The translations under genes were made by a program, and so were the position numbers. DNA of 64,000 nt from an uncultured Bacteroidales bacterium (GTDB lineage Bacteria > Bacteroidota > Bacteroidia > Bacteroidales > P3), in assembly GCA_900317285.1 (NCBI GenBank), contig ONGA01000001.1, positions 62,001 to 126,000 of the forward strand, given 5' to 3'. The notes below the pieces were generated by a model. It saw only the letters and a program-made list of their open reading frames with translations, had not been told where the DNA came from and made no database searches. Shown piece after piece: positions 17,649 through 25,025 of this stretch (its first letter is position 1; each line of letters begins with the position of its first letter).

Positions 17649-18104
17649 ATGAGTACGTTAAGTTACAAAACCATCTCAGCCAACAAGCAGACCGTCCAGA
17701 AGGAATGGGTCCTCGTTGACGCTGAGGGACAGACCGTAGGTCGCCTGGCTACCCGCGTTGCCAACATCCTGCGCGGCAAGACCAAGCCTTGCTACACCCC
17801 GCACGTCGACTGCGGCGACAATGTCATCATCATCAACGCCGAGAAGGTTGTCTTCAGCGGCAAGAAAGAGACTGACAAAATCTATCAGCGCTACACCGGT
17901 TACCCCGGCGGTCAGCGTGAGACCACCCCTGCCAAGGTGCGCGCCACCCACCCTGAGCGTATCCTCGAGCACGCCATCCGCGGCATGCTTCCGAAGACCC
18001 GCCTCGGCGACGCTCTCTACCGCAACCTCCACATCTATGCCGGCAGCGAGCATCCCCACCAGGGCCAGAACCCCAAAGCCATCAATATTAACGAAGTAAG
18101 ATAA
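17649..18104 (+). CDS. rplM: 50S ribosomal protein L13
   Basis: L13 is an early-assembly protein of the large subunit. The 151-residue product has the family blocks WVLVDAEGQTVGRLATRVANILRGK, DNVIIINAEKVVFSGKK and the C-terminal RLGDALYRNLHIYAGSEHPH. It is first in the rplM-rpsI pair, with a 9-base gap to rpsI. Confidence 0.98.
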   Translation: MSTLSYKTISANKQTVQKEWVLVDAEGQTVGRLATRVANILRGKTKPCYTPHVDCGDNVIIINAEKVVFSGKKETDKIYQRYTGYPGGQRETTPAKVRATHPERILEHAIRGMLPKTRLGDALYRNLHIYAGSEHPHQGQNPKAININEVR

Positions 18105-18113
18105 GTATAAGAT

Positions 18114-18503
18114 ATGGCAGAAGTTATCAACACCATTGGTAGAAGAAAGACCGCCGTCGCCCGCGTCTACATGACCCTCGGCAATGGCGAAATCAAGGTC
18201 AACGGCCGCGACTACAAGGAATATTTCCCCACCGGTCCGCTGCAGTACATCGTCAACCAGGCTTTCGCCGTGGCTAACGCCGAAGGCAAATGGGATGTCA
18301 AAGCCAACCTCGACGGTGGCGGCATCACCGGCCAGGCCCAGGCCCTGCGTATGGCTATCGCCCGCGCCCTCTGCGAGAACAACATCGAGGATCGCTCCGC
18401 CCTCAAGAAGGAAGGCTTCCTGATGCGCGACCCGCGTATGGTCGAGCGTAAGAAACCCGGTCAGCCCAAGGCCCGTAAGCGCTTCCAGTTCAGCAAGCGT
18501 TAA
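18114..18503 (+). CDS. rpsI: 30S ribosomal protein S9
   Basis: S9 lines the decoding-side P site with its basic tail. The 129-residue protein has GRRKTAVARVYM near the N-terminus, GGGITGQAQALRMAIARAL, and the typical C-terminal ending KPGQPKARKRFQFSKR. It follows rplM directly, as in most bacteria. Confidence 0.98.
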   Translation: MAEVINTIGRRKTAVARVYMTLGNGEIKVNGRDYKEYFPTGPLQYIVNQAFAVANAEGKWDVKANLDGGGITGQAQALRMAIARALCENNIEDRSALKKEGFLMRDPRMVERKKPGQPKARKRFQFSKR

Positions 18504-18541
18504 TACCAATATAATAAAAGCTGGACAAAGTTTAGTATCCA

Positions 18542-18625
18542 AACTGCCCGAATGCTCCGCTGCATTGACACAGCGAGCCGCATAGTAAGGCCACTAAATG
18601 CAGCCTGATGGACTCACGGACAGTT
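18542..18625 (+). promoter_or_regulatory. Structured leader upstream of rpsB, candidate S2 autoregulatory element
   Basis: In the 157-base gap before rpsB, AACTGCCCG (18542-18550) pairs with CGGACAGTT (18617-18625), 8 of 9 positions. Inside it GCTGCATT (18559-18566) pairs perfectly with AATGCAGC (18597-18604), enclosing about 30 bases. No T-tract follows, so this is not a terminator. S2-dependent control of rpsB-tsf is known in other bacteria; here it is inferred. Confidence 0.5.
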
Positions 18626-18660
18626 GGTAAAGTTTAACAACAAAAGGAAAGTAAACAAAC

Positions 18661-19494
18661 ATGAACGAACTCAAATTCGAAGAACTGCTTGATGCTGGTT
18701 GCCACTTTGGTCACCTCAAGCGTAAATGGAATCCCAAAATGGCTCCTTATATCTTCAAGGAGCACAACGGCATTCACGTCATCGACCTCCAGAAGACCAT
18801 CGCCAAAGCCGACGAGGCTGCCGCTGCCCTGAGGCAGATGGCTAAGAGCGGCAAGAAGGTCCTCTTCGTCGCCACCAAAAAGCAGGCCAAGGAAGTGGTC
18901 GCCGAGATGGCTAAGAGCGTGGATATGCCCTTCGTGACCGAGCGCTGGCCCGGCGGTATGCTCACCAACTTCCAGACCATCCGCAAGGCTGTCAAGAAGA
19001 TGAACAGCCTCGACCAGCTGATGCACGACAAGGATTTCAACAATATCAGCAAGCGTGAGCGCCTCCAGGTGCAGCGTGAGCGTGCCAAACTCGACAAGAA
19101 CCTTGGCTCTATCGCCGACCTCACCCGTCTGCCCAGCGCCCTGTTCGTCATCGACATCAACAAGGAGCACATTGCCGTCGCCGAGGCCCGCCGCCTGAAC
19201 ATCCCCACCTTCGCCCTCGTGGACACCAACACCAACCCCGACCTTATCGACTTCCCGATTCCCGCTAACGATGATGCGTCGAAGTCGATTGCCGCCATCC
19301 TCAAGCACATGTGCGAGGCCATCCAGGAAGGTCTGAACGAGCGCGCCCTCGACAAGGACGCCCAGACCGAGGAAGAGGCTCCCGTGGCCGAGGCCGCCGA
19401 GGCTCCCGTCGAGAAGAAGACCCGCGCCCGCCGTCCCCGCAAGAGCGAAGAGGCTCCCAAGGCCGAGACCGAAGAAGCTCCCAAAGCTGAGTAA
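18661..19494 (+). CDS. rpsB: 30S ribosomal protein S2
   Basis: S2 binds late at the back of the small subunit. The 277-residue protein has LLDAGCHFGHLKRKWNPKMAPYIF, GKKVLFVATKKQAKEVV, FVTERWPGGMLTNFQTIRK and LVDTNTNPDLIDFPIPANDD. A 45-residue Glu/Ala/Lys-rich tail with repeats of EEAPVAEAAEAP and EEAPKAE follows the conserved core. Such tails are common in Bacteroidetes S2. Confidence 0.98.
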   Translation: MNELKFEELLDAGCHFGHLKRKWNPKMAPYIFKEHNGIHVIDLQKTIAKADEAAAALRQMAKSGKKVLFVATKKQAKEVVAEMAKSVDMPFVTERWPGGMLTNFQTIRKAVKKMNSLDQLMHDKDFNNISKRERLQVQRERAKLDKNLGSIADLTRLPSALFVIDINKEHIAVAEARRLNIPTFALVDTNTNPDLIDFPIPANDDASKSIAAILKHMCEAIQEGLNERALDKDAQTEEEAPVAEAAEAPVEKKTRARRPRKSEEAPKAETEEAPKAE

Positions 19495-19499
19495 AAAAC

Positions 19500-19613
19500 A
19501 AAGTTAAAAAGGTTGGAAAGGTTAAAAGGATAAAAAGGTTCGAGGCAAACAACCCGTCACCTTTTAAACCCTTAAACTTTTAAACCCTTTAAACCCTTAA
19601 ACGAAAAGAAAGG
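19500..19613. repeat. AT-rich 9-base-period repeats between rpsB and tsf
   Basis: The first half consists of variants of AAAAAGGTT (four units). The second half consists of variants of CTTTAAACC. The two halves are roughly complementary, so the transcript could fold into a long imperfect hairpin between the two coding regions. Confidence 0.65.
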
Positions 19614-19622
19614 AAACACAAT

Positions 19623-20609
19623 ATGGCAATTACCGCTTCACAGGTTAACGAGCTCCGCAAACTCACCGGCGTCGGCATGATGGACTGCAAGAAAGCCCTC
19701 GTCGAGACCGACGGCGACATGCAGAAAGCTATCGAGCTGCTTCGCCAGAAAGGCCAGAAGATGGCCGCCAAGCGCGCCGACCGCGACGCCAACGAAGGCT
19801 GCGTCCTCGCCAAGACCACCGGCAACTTCGGTGCCATCATCATGGTCAGCTGCGAGACCGACTTCGTCGCCACCAACGCCGGCTTCGTCGACTTCACCAA
19901 CAGCATCATCGACACCGCCATGGCCCAGCACATCACCACCAAGGAAGAGGTGCTCAACATGGACCTCAACGGTGCCAAGGTCGCTGACGCCATCACCGAC
20001 CAGATCGCCAAGATCGGCGAGAAGATCGAGCTGGCTCACTACGAGGTCATCGAGGCCGAGAAGGTCTATGCTTATGTCCATCCGGGCAACCGTATGGCTT
20101 CCATCGTCGGACTGAACAAGGCCGGTTACGACCAGGTCGGTCACGACATCGCCATGCAGGTCGTCGCCATGCGTCCCGTCGCCCTCGACGCCGAGAGCGT
20201 GCCCCAGGAGATTAAGGACCAGGAGTTCCGCGTGGCCGTCGAGAAGACCAAAGAGGAGCTCATCGGCAAGGCCGTCGACGCCGCCCTCAAGAAAGCCGGC
20301 ATCAACCCCGCCCACGTCGACAGCGAGGAGCACATGGCCTCCAACATGGGCAAAGGCTGGATCACCGAGGAGCAGGTCAACCAGGCCCGCCAGATCAAAG
20401 AGCAGGTCGCTGCCGAGAAGGCCGCCCAGCTCAGCGAGCAGCAGATCAACCAGATTGCCAACGGCCGTCTCAACAAGTACTTCCAGGAGAACACCCTCAT
20501 GGAGCAGGAGTACATCATGGAGTCCAAGGTGAAAGTCAAAGACTTCATCGCCAAGGCCGACAAGGATCTGAAGTGCACCGGCTTCAAGCGCCTCGAACTC
20601 GGTGCCTAA
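19623..20609 (+). CDS. tsf: Translation elongation factor Ts
   Basis: EF-Ts is the guanine-nucleotide exchange factor of EF-Tu. The 328-residue protein has the N-terminal UBA-like domain (VNELRKLTGVGMMDCKKAL), the core MVSCETDFVATNAGFVDF, the motif HPGNRMASIVGLNK and the C-terminal module near VKDFIAKADKDLKCTGFKRLELG. Length is at the long end of the family, as usual in Bacteroidetes. It follows rpsB as in most bacteria. Confidence 0.97.
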   Translation: MAITASQVNELRKLTGVGMMDCKKALVETDGDMQKAIELLRQKGQKMAAKRADRDANEGCVLAKTTGNFGAIIMVSCETDFVATNAGFVDFTNSIIDTAMAQHITTKEEVLNMDLNGAKVADAITDQIAKIGEKIELAHYEVIEAEKVYAYVHPGNRMASIVGLNKAGYDQVGHDIAMQVVAMRPVALDAESVPQEIKDQEFRVAVEKTKEELIGKAVDAALKKAGINPAHVDSEEHMASNMGKGWITEEQVNQARQIKEQVAAEKAAQLSEQQINQIANGRLNKYFQENTLMEQEYIMESKVKVKDFIAKADKDLKCTGFKRLELGA

Positions 20610-20630
20610 AAGCCTTTTTATCAAAGCACA

Positions 20631-20668
20631 ACAGCAGCGGAACCGAATGGTTCCGCTGCTGTCTTTAT
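20631..20668. terminator. Terminator after tsf
   Basis: A perfect 14-bp stem (ACAGCAGCGGAACC with GGTTCCGCTGCTGT, loop GAAT) is followed by CTTTAT. It lies between tsf and the convergent gene. Confidence 0.85.
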
Positions 20669-20689
20669 GTAAAACAGAGATTGTTTGTC

Positions 20690-21484
20690 TTAACGGACGA
20701 TGACCTGTACTTTGGGCTCTTTTTCCTCGTAGAGGAGTGGTTTTTCGGTGGGGGTGGCCTGGTTGGCGGGGGTGCCGGGGAGCTTCACCATAATCTCGCC
20801 GCAGGCCTCTCTCGGCGCGTTCACCTTGCCATCTTGTCCGATGCACTTGACGATCTCGTCCACAGAGGTCGGCAGACCGATTTCAATCACAGGTTTTTTG
20901 TCCGCACTGATGGTGACGGCGCTGTCGGCCGACATGCCGACATCCATGACGGTGAAGCCCGTCTTGTTGACAGAGACCACGTGCTCGAAGGGGCGGTTGC
21001 TCTCCGGGGAGGTGATGTGCAGCGTATAGTCGCCGAAAGGTATAGGCTTGAGGGTATAGAGACCGTCGAAATCGGTGGCTCCGCTGAGCACAGGCTTGCC
21101 ATCCTGCAGCAGGGTGACTTTGCAGAAGGGCAGAGGTTCGTTGGTCTTGATGTTGAACACCGTGCCTTTCATTGTTCCACAGCATTCGGCCTTGTGGGCT
21201 TTCGTGGTGTCCTGTGTGGGCGCGGCGTGGGTCTCGGGAGCCTGCGCGTGAGCTGTCGAGGCCAGCCCTAGGGCGAGTCCAGCGACGGTGGCCACCTTGC
21301 CGAGCCGCAGGCAGTCGGCCAGCGCGTTCTCCAAGTACCGCACCTCGGCCTCGCAGCGCGGACACGTCCCGCGACACTCGCCCTTGTAGGTGCACTCCTC
21401 TATCTCCAAGGGGATATCATTCTCCTCGGCGATGCGCTTGCGGACCTCTTTGAGCTGCTTGCAGATGTTTTTCCCGTGTGTCAT
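20690..21484 (-). CDS. Cys4 zinc-finger plus carboxypeptidase-regulatory-like protein, paralogue 1
   Basis: The 264-residue protein has an N-terminal helix (ICKQLKEVRKRIAEEND), a four-cysteine cluster CTYKGECRGTCPRC, a membrane segment (VATVAGLALGLASTAHA, about 64-80) and a C-terminal beta-sandwich resembling carboxypeptidase regulatory domains (GTVFNIKTNEPLPFCKVTLL, GLYTLKPIPFGDYTLHI). This puts the zinc finger in the cytosol and the sandwich in the periplasm. The start overlaps the toxin stop by four bases (ATGA). Function is unknown. The gene at 22018-22737 is a paralogue, with near identity in the first 75 residues. Confidence 0.82.
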   Translation of the reverse strand: MTHGKNICKQLKEVRKRIAEENDIPLEIEECTYKGECRGTCPRCEAEVRYLENALADCLRLGKVATVAGLALGLASTAHAQAPETHAAPTQDTTKAHKAECCGTMKGTVFNIKTNEPLPFCKVTLLQDGKPVLSGATDFDGLYTLKPIPFGDYTLHITSPESNRPFEHVVSVNKTGFTVMDVGMSADSAVTISADKKPVIEIGLPTSVDEIVKCIGQDGKVNAPREACGEIMVKLPGTPANQATPTEKPLLYEEKEPKVQVIVR

Positions 21485-21789
21485 CGTGTTATCATTTTGG
21501 CATTGAGGATGCGGTCGATGTAAACAATATCGCCCTCAAGGTGGAATACGTAGACGAACTTATGGTTGCGCGACACCATACGACGGGCGTGAGGATGAAT
21601 AGTACGGATGATTTGGGACCGGCTTTCTCCGAAACAATCGGCGAAAACGGAGAGAGACATCATCTCGCCGTTCATTGCGTCAAGGTAGCGGTGAGCTCCT
21701 TCGCGCGACATGACAGATAGCAGAAACTGTTGTAATTCCCGAATGTCCGTCAAAGCCGAATGTTCAACCCTAACCCTGTATATTGTCAT
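21481..21789 (-). CDS. RelE/ParE-family toxin
   Basis: The 102-residue protein begins YRVRVEHSALTDIRELQQFL and continues with RTIHPHARRMVSRNHKFVYVFHLEGDIVYIDRILNAK. This is the beta-strand and terminal Tyr/Arg pattern of the ParE/RelE plasmid-stabilisation superfamily. Its start lies 20 bases inside the end of the upstream antitoxin gene, the usual coupling in such modules. Its stop overlaps the next gene (ATGA), which ties the module into a longer operon. Whether it targets gyrase (ParE) or mRNA (RelE) is not clear from sequence. Confidence 0.8.
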   Translation of the reverse strand: MTIYRVRVEHSALTDIRELQQFLLSVMSREGAHRYLDAMNGEMMSLSVFADCFGESRSQIIRTIHPHARRMVSRNHKFVYVFHLEGDIVYIDRILNAKMITR

Positions 21790-21970
21790 AGTACTCGTCT
21801 ACCATTCGGTGTAGGATATTGCAGAACTCGTCCACAGACATACTGCCTTTGTGAAACTCTTCGGTCTGCGAACAAGCCATCGGACAATGCTCCGGCGACA
21901 GACGCGCATACGCAGCCTCGGGTTCGTTGGCCGATGGCAGCGGAGTGTCGTTTGTGCTGTATTCTTTCAT
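21770..21970 (-). CDS. Putative antitoxin of the RelE/ParE-type module
   Basis: A 66-residue acidic protein beginning MKEYSTNDTPLPSANEPEAAYARL and ending MSVDEFCNILHRMVDEYYDNIQG. The C-terminal amphipathic helix could wrap a toxin. I do not recognise a DNA-binding domain. Assignment rests on position, size and the 20-base overlap with the toxin. Upstream in-frame codons are open, but the ATG at 21970 gives a sensible product. Confidence 0.62.
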   Translation of the reverse strand: MKEYSTNDTPLPSANEPEAAYARLSPEHCPMACSQTEEFHKGSMSVDEFCNILHRMVDEYYDNIQG

Positions 21971-22017
21971 CTTAATGTTGTTTTCCTGGATAACGTAAAC
22001 GGTTGGAAAATATTGTG

Positions 22018-22737
22018 TCAGCGGACTTTTACTTTGATACCGTCTTTCTCGAATCTTTGCCATGCAGGGTTGGCCTGAAAATATTCTTCATCGATGATAC
22101 CTGTCATCGTCGGCTCTTCAATCTCTATTGTTTCCATTTTAATATCGGGATTAACAACAAGTCGGATGGGAGCGAGGATAGTGTCGGCATCGTAGTGAGT
22201 TTCTGCAATTGTATCGCTCAAATATCCAAAGTACGAGACTACAATGGTATAGCTACCTTTCGGTACGTTGACAATGAACTCACCGTCAAAGTTCGACTCA
22301 CACACCTCAACAGTTTTCATGCCTACTAAAGGTTTCCTGTCCTTAAGTACCCTGATACTTACAAAAGGCAGAGGCTCATCTGTTTTGGCATCAACTACGG
22401 TGCCACGTAAGGTGATAATGCTGTTGGACGTATGCGTTTTATTGCTACTGATAACAGACGGTACATCTGGCAACACGCTGGGCAATACTTCTGTGGCCTG
22501 CGCTGTGGTGGCGGCGAGGCCCAGGGCGAGTCCAGCGACGGTGGCCACCTTGCCCAGCCGCAGGCGGTCGGCGAGGACGTTCTCCAGATAGCGCACCTCG
22601 GCTTCGCATCGCGGACAGGTGCCACGGCACTCGCCTTTAAAAGTGCACTCCTCTATTTCAAGGGGGATTTCGTTTTCTTCCGCAATCTTTTTGCGGACAT
22701 CCCTAAGCTGCTTGCAGATTGACTTGCCTCTATTCAT
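22018..22737 (-). CDS. Cys4 zinc-finger plus carboxypeptidase-regulatory-like protein, paralogue 2
   Basis: The 239-residue protein shares the N-terminal 75 residues with the gene at 20690-21484 (SICKQLRDVRKKIAEENEIP, CTFKGECRGTCPRC, VATVAGLALGLAATTAQA). Its C-terminal part is a divergent sandwich (LRGTVVDAKTDEPLPFVSIR, GEFIVNVPKGSYTIVVSYFGY). The strong conservation of the cytosolic and membrane part with a variable periplasmic part suggests one regulatory head coupled to different sensors. That reading is inferred. Its start overlaps the preceding gene by eight bases. Confidence 0.8.
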   Translation of the reverse strand: MNRGKSICKQLRDVRKKIAEENEIPLEIEECTFKGECRGTCPRCEAEVRYLENVLADRLRLGKVATVAGLALGLAATTAQATEVLPSVLPDVPSVISSNKTHTSNSIITLRGTVVDAKTDEPLPFVSIRVLKDRKPLVGMKTVEVCESNFDGEFIVNVPKGSYTIVVSYFGYLSDTIAETHYDADTILAPIRLVVNPDIKMETIEIEEPTMTGIIDEEYFQANPAWQRFEKDGIKVKVR

Positions 22738-23116
22738 AATCGTTTTCTTTCTTGACGATCTTCACTCCATCTACTTCCTCTATCTCAATAACGCAAGGCC
22801 ATCTCCATATTTCATCTGCCGCCATGTCGTGGGTGTATTGCTGTAGAACGGACCATGGTAATTGGGGAGTCTTCACGTACGGTTGTGGCAACCATACATA
22901 TTCGACATCTGGATAGTACAGCAATAGGCCTCCACAATCGTCATGGACAAAAACAATTCGTTTTTCGATGGTGGGTGCCGATTTCAACTTCGAAATGGTA
23001 TCTGTTTGCGTTCTTCCAATACTGTCGTTCTGTCCCATCGCAATGACAGGCATGGTGAGATATAAAACGGCAGTGAACATCGCTGTCAGCATGAAAATAT
23101 TTTTCCCGTGTGTCAT
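22730..23116 (-). CDS. Small exported protein of unknown function sharing the 5' end of the zinc-finger genes
   Basis: The 128-residue product has an N-terminal hydrophobic segment (MLTAMFTAVLYLTMPVIAMG) and a short soluble part (VFVHDDCGGLLLYYPDVEYVW). Its first six residues and start region (MTHGKN) are the same as in paralogue 1, although the rest is unrelated. It lies two bases after the radical SAM gene and overlaps the next gene, so it belongs to the same minus-strand unit. Confidence 0.6.
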   Translation of the reverse strand: MTHGKNIFMLTAMFTAVLYLTMPVIAMGQNDSIGRTQTDTISKLKSAPTIEKRIVFVHDDCGGLLLYYPDVEYVWLPQPYVKTPQLPWSVLQQYTHDMAADEIWRWPCVIEIEEVDGVKIVKKENDYE

Positions 23117-23118
23117 TG

Positions 23119-23739
23119 TTATTTGTTGTTGTTTGTCCTGTAGGTGAAGCGGTCGATGCGGGTGATGCCCATGGCGGTGAGGCGCTGGGCGGTGCGGTCG
23201 GTATCGGCCTCGGTGTTGTAGTCGGGGATGAGGGGTACGCGGACGGTGATATGCTCGGGACCGACGAGGGAGAGCAACAGCTTAAGGTTGTCCCATGCGC
23301 GGGTGCTGTCGCCACCCGTGTAGGCGCGGTAGGTGTCGGGATTGCTCTCTTTTATGTCGACAATAAAATCGCCGACCACAGTGGATATAGCCTTGACGGC
23401 TTCGTGCGGCACCTGCAGGGATGTCTCGGCCGTGAGGTTCCAACTCTTGCCGCACAACTGCTTGAACTCCGCGATGAAGTCGACCCGCAGCAGTGGCTCG
23501 CCGCCGCCGAAGCAGACGCCACCACCCGTGGCGATGAAATAAAGGTTGTCAATGGCCACACAGTCGTAGAGTTGCTGTGGAGTGTATCTTGGCAAGTCCT
23601 CGGGGGTCTCGAGGCAGCGGTGGTTGAGACAGTATTTGCACTGCAGCGGACAGCCGTGGAAGGCCGCCAACGTGGTCACTCCCACGCCGTCGACGCCCAG
23701 CCGGTGCCGGTCGATGCCTATGAACGGTACTGCTTCCAT
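23119..23739 (-). CDS. Radical SAM protein, glycyl-radical-activase-like
   Basis: The 206-residue protein has the 4Fe-4S/SAM motif GCPLQCKYCLNH (Cys30, 34, 37), GGGVCFGGGEPLL (SAM glycine motif) and IVDIKESNPDTYRAYTGGD. This resembles compact activating enzymes such as pyruvate formate-lyase activase but is shorter. The ATG at 23739 is chosen because the conserved N-terminus MEAVPFIGIDRHRLGVDG starts there. Upstream in-frame sequence is antisense to the gene at 23815. No glycyl-radical enzyme is nearby, so the substrate is open. Confidence 0.8.
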   Translation of the reverse strand: MEAVPFIGIDRHRLGVDGVGVTTLAAFHGCPLQCKYCLNHRCLETPEDLPRYTPQQLYDCVAIDNLYFIATGGGVCFGGGEPLLRVDFIAEFKQLCGKSWNLTAETSLQVPHEAVKAISTVVGDFIVDIKESNPDTYRAYTGGDSTRAWDNLKLLLSLVGPEHITVRVPLIPDYNTEADTDRTAQRLTAMGITRIDRFTYRTNNNK

Positions 23740-23748
23740 TTCGGAGTG

Positions 23749-23756
23749 CAAAGATA
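23749..23756 (-). promoter_or_regulatory. Putative -7 element of the radical SAM operon
   Basis: The minus strand reads TATCTTTG. It ends 10 bases before the start codon, so the transcript would be almost leaderless. Confidence 0.5.
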
Positions 23757-23764
23757 CGAACTTT

Positions 23765-23794
23765 TTGCCAATCGGGAAAAAAGTCGTACTTTTG
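23765..23794 (+). promoter_or_regulatory. Promoter of the 23.8 kb plus-strand unit
   Basis: TTG at 23765 (within TTTTTG) and TACTTTTG at 23787-23794 are separated by 19 bases, a full consensus match. The promoter is divergent from the radical SAM -7 box. Confidence 0.8.
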
Positions 23795-23814
23795 CAGCCG
23801 GAAAAGACAAGATT

Positions 23815-24306
23815 ATGACTAAAGACAACGATGGAATTAACCACACGACGAACGACGAGCACCAAGGTCTGGTGAACGCCATGGCGTGCTTTATGGACAA
23901 CGGGAAGCCGAAGGTCGGTATCTTCTGGTACGACATGGTCAACGGCTCGCTCTTCGGAGTGGAAAAAATCGATGCCGAGCAGGCGGTGTTCGTCAACGGC
24001 AAGGCCACTATCGGCAAGCTGCACAAGACCTACTGGCAGAAGCAGCACCACCGCGCAGAGTCCAAGGGCGACACCTCGTCTATCTTTTATTCGGAACACA
24101 GCTACACCATGATACCACGCGGCCGCATCTTCCTCGACGAAGCGACCGACAGATTCTATGTCTGTGTCGGCCATTGGCTCAACGACATCGACCAAGAGCA
24201 CTTCCGCGAGGTGCTGGAGGATGAGTTCAACCTGCCCGAGGACTTCGAGTTGGTCATCGACCACCACTGGGATCTCGGCCACGGATGGTCGGAGGAGATA
24301 TTCTAA
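23815..24306 (+). CDS. Conserved-looking protein of unknown function
   Basis: The 163-residue acidic soluble protein contains GKPKVGIFWYDMVNGSLFGVEK, RGRIFLDEATDRFYVCVGHWLND and DHHWDLGHGWSEEIF. No known motif, signal peptide or membrane segment is seen. It abuts the RNase H gene with no gap and is transcribed from the promoter at 23765, so it probably forms an operon with rnhA and prmC. Confidence 0.72.
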   Translation: MTKDNDGINHTTNDEHQGLVNAMACFMDNGKPKVGIFWYDMVNGSLFGVEKIDAEQAVFVNGKATIGKLHKTYWQKQHHRAESKGDTSSIFYSEHSYTMIPRGRIFLDEATDRFYVCVGHWLNDIDQEHFREVLEDEFNLPEDFELVIDHHWDLGHGWSEEIF

Positions 24307-24996
24307 ATGGCGAAGAAACAGAAATACTACGTTGTATGGCAGGGCAAGAAGCCCGGCATCTACAGCGACTGGGACGCGTGCAAGGAGCAGGTCGCAGGCG
24401 TGCAGGGGGCGCAGTATAAGGGCTTCGACAGCATGGCCGAGGCCGAGGCGGCGATTAAGCTGCCATATAGCAGTGTGGTGCAGTCGAGTGGGGCGAATGG
24501 GGTTAATGGGTCTAATGGGTCTAATGGGCAGAGTGGGTGTCTCGTCATCGACGAGAACGGCATGACAGCCATTAAGCCCGGTACGGTGAATGCGCCCGTG
24601 CTCGACGCGCTGGCCGTGGACGCTGCCTGCAGCGGCAACCCCGGCGTGATGGAGTACCAGGGCATCTACATCCCCACGCGCACGCGCGTCTTCCATTACC
24701 GCGCCGAGAAGGGCACCAACAATATCGGTGAGTTCCTCGCCATAGTGCATGGCCTGAGCTACCTCAAGAAACACCGCCTCAATCAGATTATCTACAGCGA
24801 CTCCGTCAACGCCATCAGCTGGGTGCGGCAGAAGGTGTGCAAGAGCAAGCTGGCAGAAGATGCCAGCACCGCCGAGCTGTGGGACTATATCCACCGCGCC
24901 GAGAACTGGCTGCGCACCAACAGCTACACCACCGAGATACGCAAGTGGGACACCGACCGTTGGGGAGAAATCCCCGCAGATTTCGGGAGAAAATAG
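24307..24996 (+). CDS. Ribonuclease HI with N-terminal viroplasmin-type domain
   Basis: RNase H cleaves RNA in RNA-DNA hybrids. The 229-residue protein has an N-terminal hybrid-binding (caulimovirus viroplasmin-like) domain, KYYVVWQGKKPGIYSDWDACKEQV. The C-terminal RNase HI domain has acidic residues in VDAACSGNPG, NNIGEFLAIVHGL and IYSDSVNAISW plus a terminal KWDTDRWGE. Between them lies SSGANGVNGSNGSNGQSG, a glycine-rich linker encoded by six tandem 9-base units. The linker replaces what is usually a short connector. Confidence 0.9.
   Translation: MAKKQKYYVVWQGKKPGIYSDWDACKEQVAGVQGAQYKGFDSMAEAEAAIKLPYSSVVQSSGANGVNGSNGSNGQSGCLVIDENGMTAIKPGTVNAPVLDALAVDAACSGNPGVMEYQGIYIPTRTRVFHYRAEKGTNNIGEFLAIVHGLSYLKKHRLNQIIYSDSVNAISWVRQKVCKSKLAEDASTAELWDYIHRAENWLRTNSYTTEIRKWDTDRWGEIPADFGRK
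24484..24537 (+). repeat. 9-bp minisatellite inside the RNase H linker
   Basis: Six consecutive units of the form NNNARTGGG (TCGAGTGGG, GCGAATGGG, GTTAATGGG, TCTAATGGG twice, CAGAGTGGG) keep the reading frame because the period is three codons. Confidence 0.92.
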
Positions 24997-24997
24997 G

Positions 24998-25024
24998 GCT
25001 AATGGGTTTAATGGGCAGAATGGG
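24998..25024 (+). repeat. 9-bp minisatellite at the rnhA-prmC junction
   Basis: Three units, GCTAATGGG, TTTAATGGG and CAGAATGGG, of the same family as the RNase H array. They supply three in-frame ATG codons upstream of prmC. Confidence 0.88.
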
Positions 25025-25025
25025 C

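Noticed and set aside
23740-24894. Upstream extension of the radical SAM gene to 591 codons
   Set aside because: The extra 385 codons are antisense to the 23.8 kb gene and rnhA. The conserved start is at 23739, 10 bases after a -7 element.
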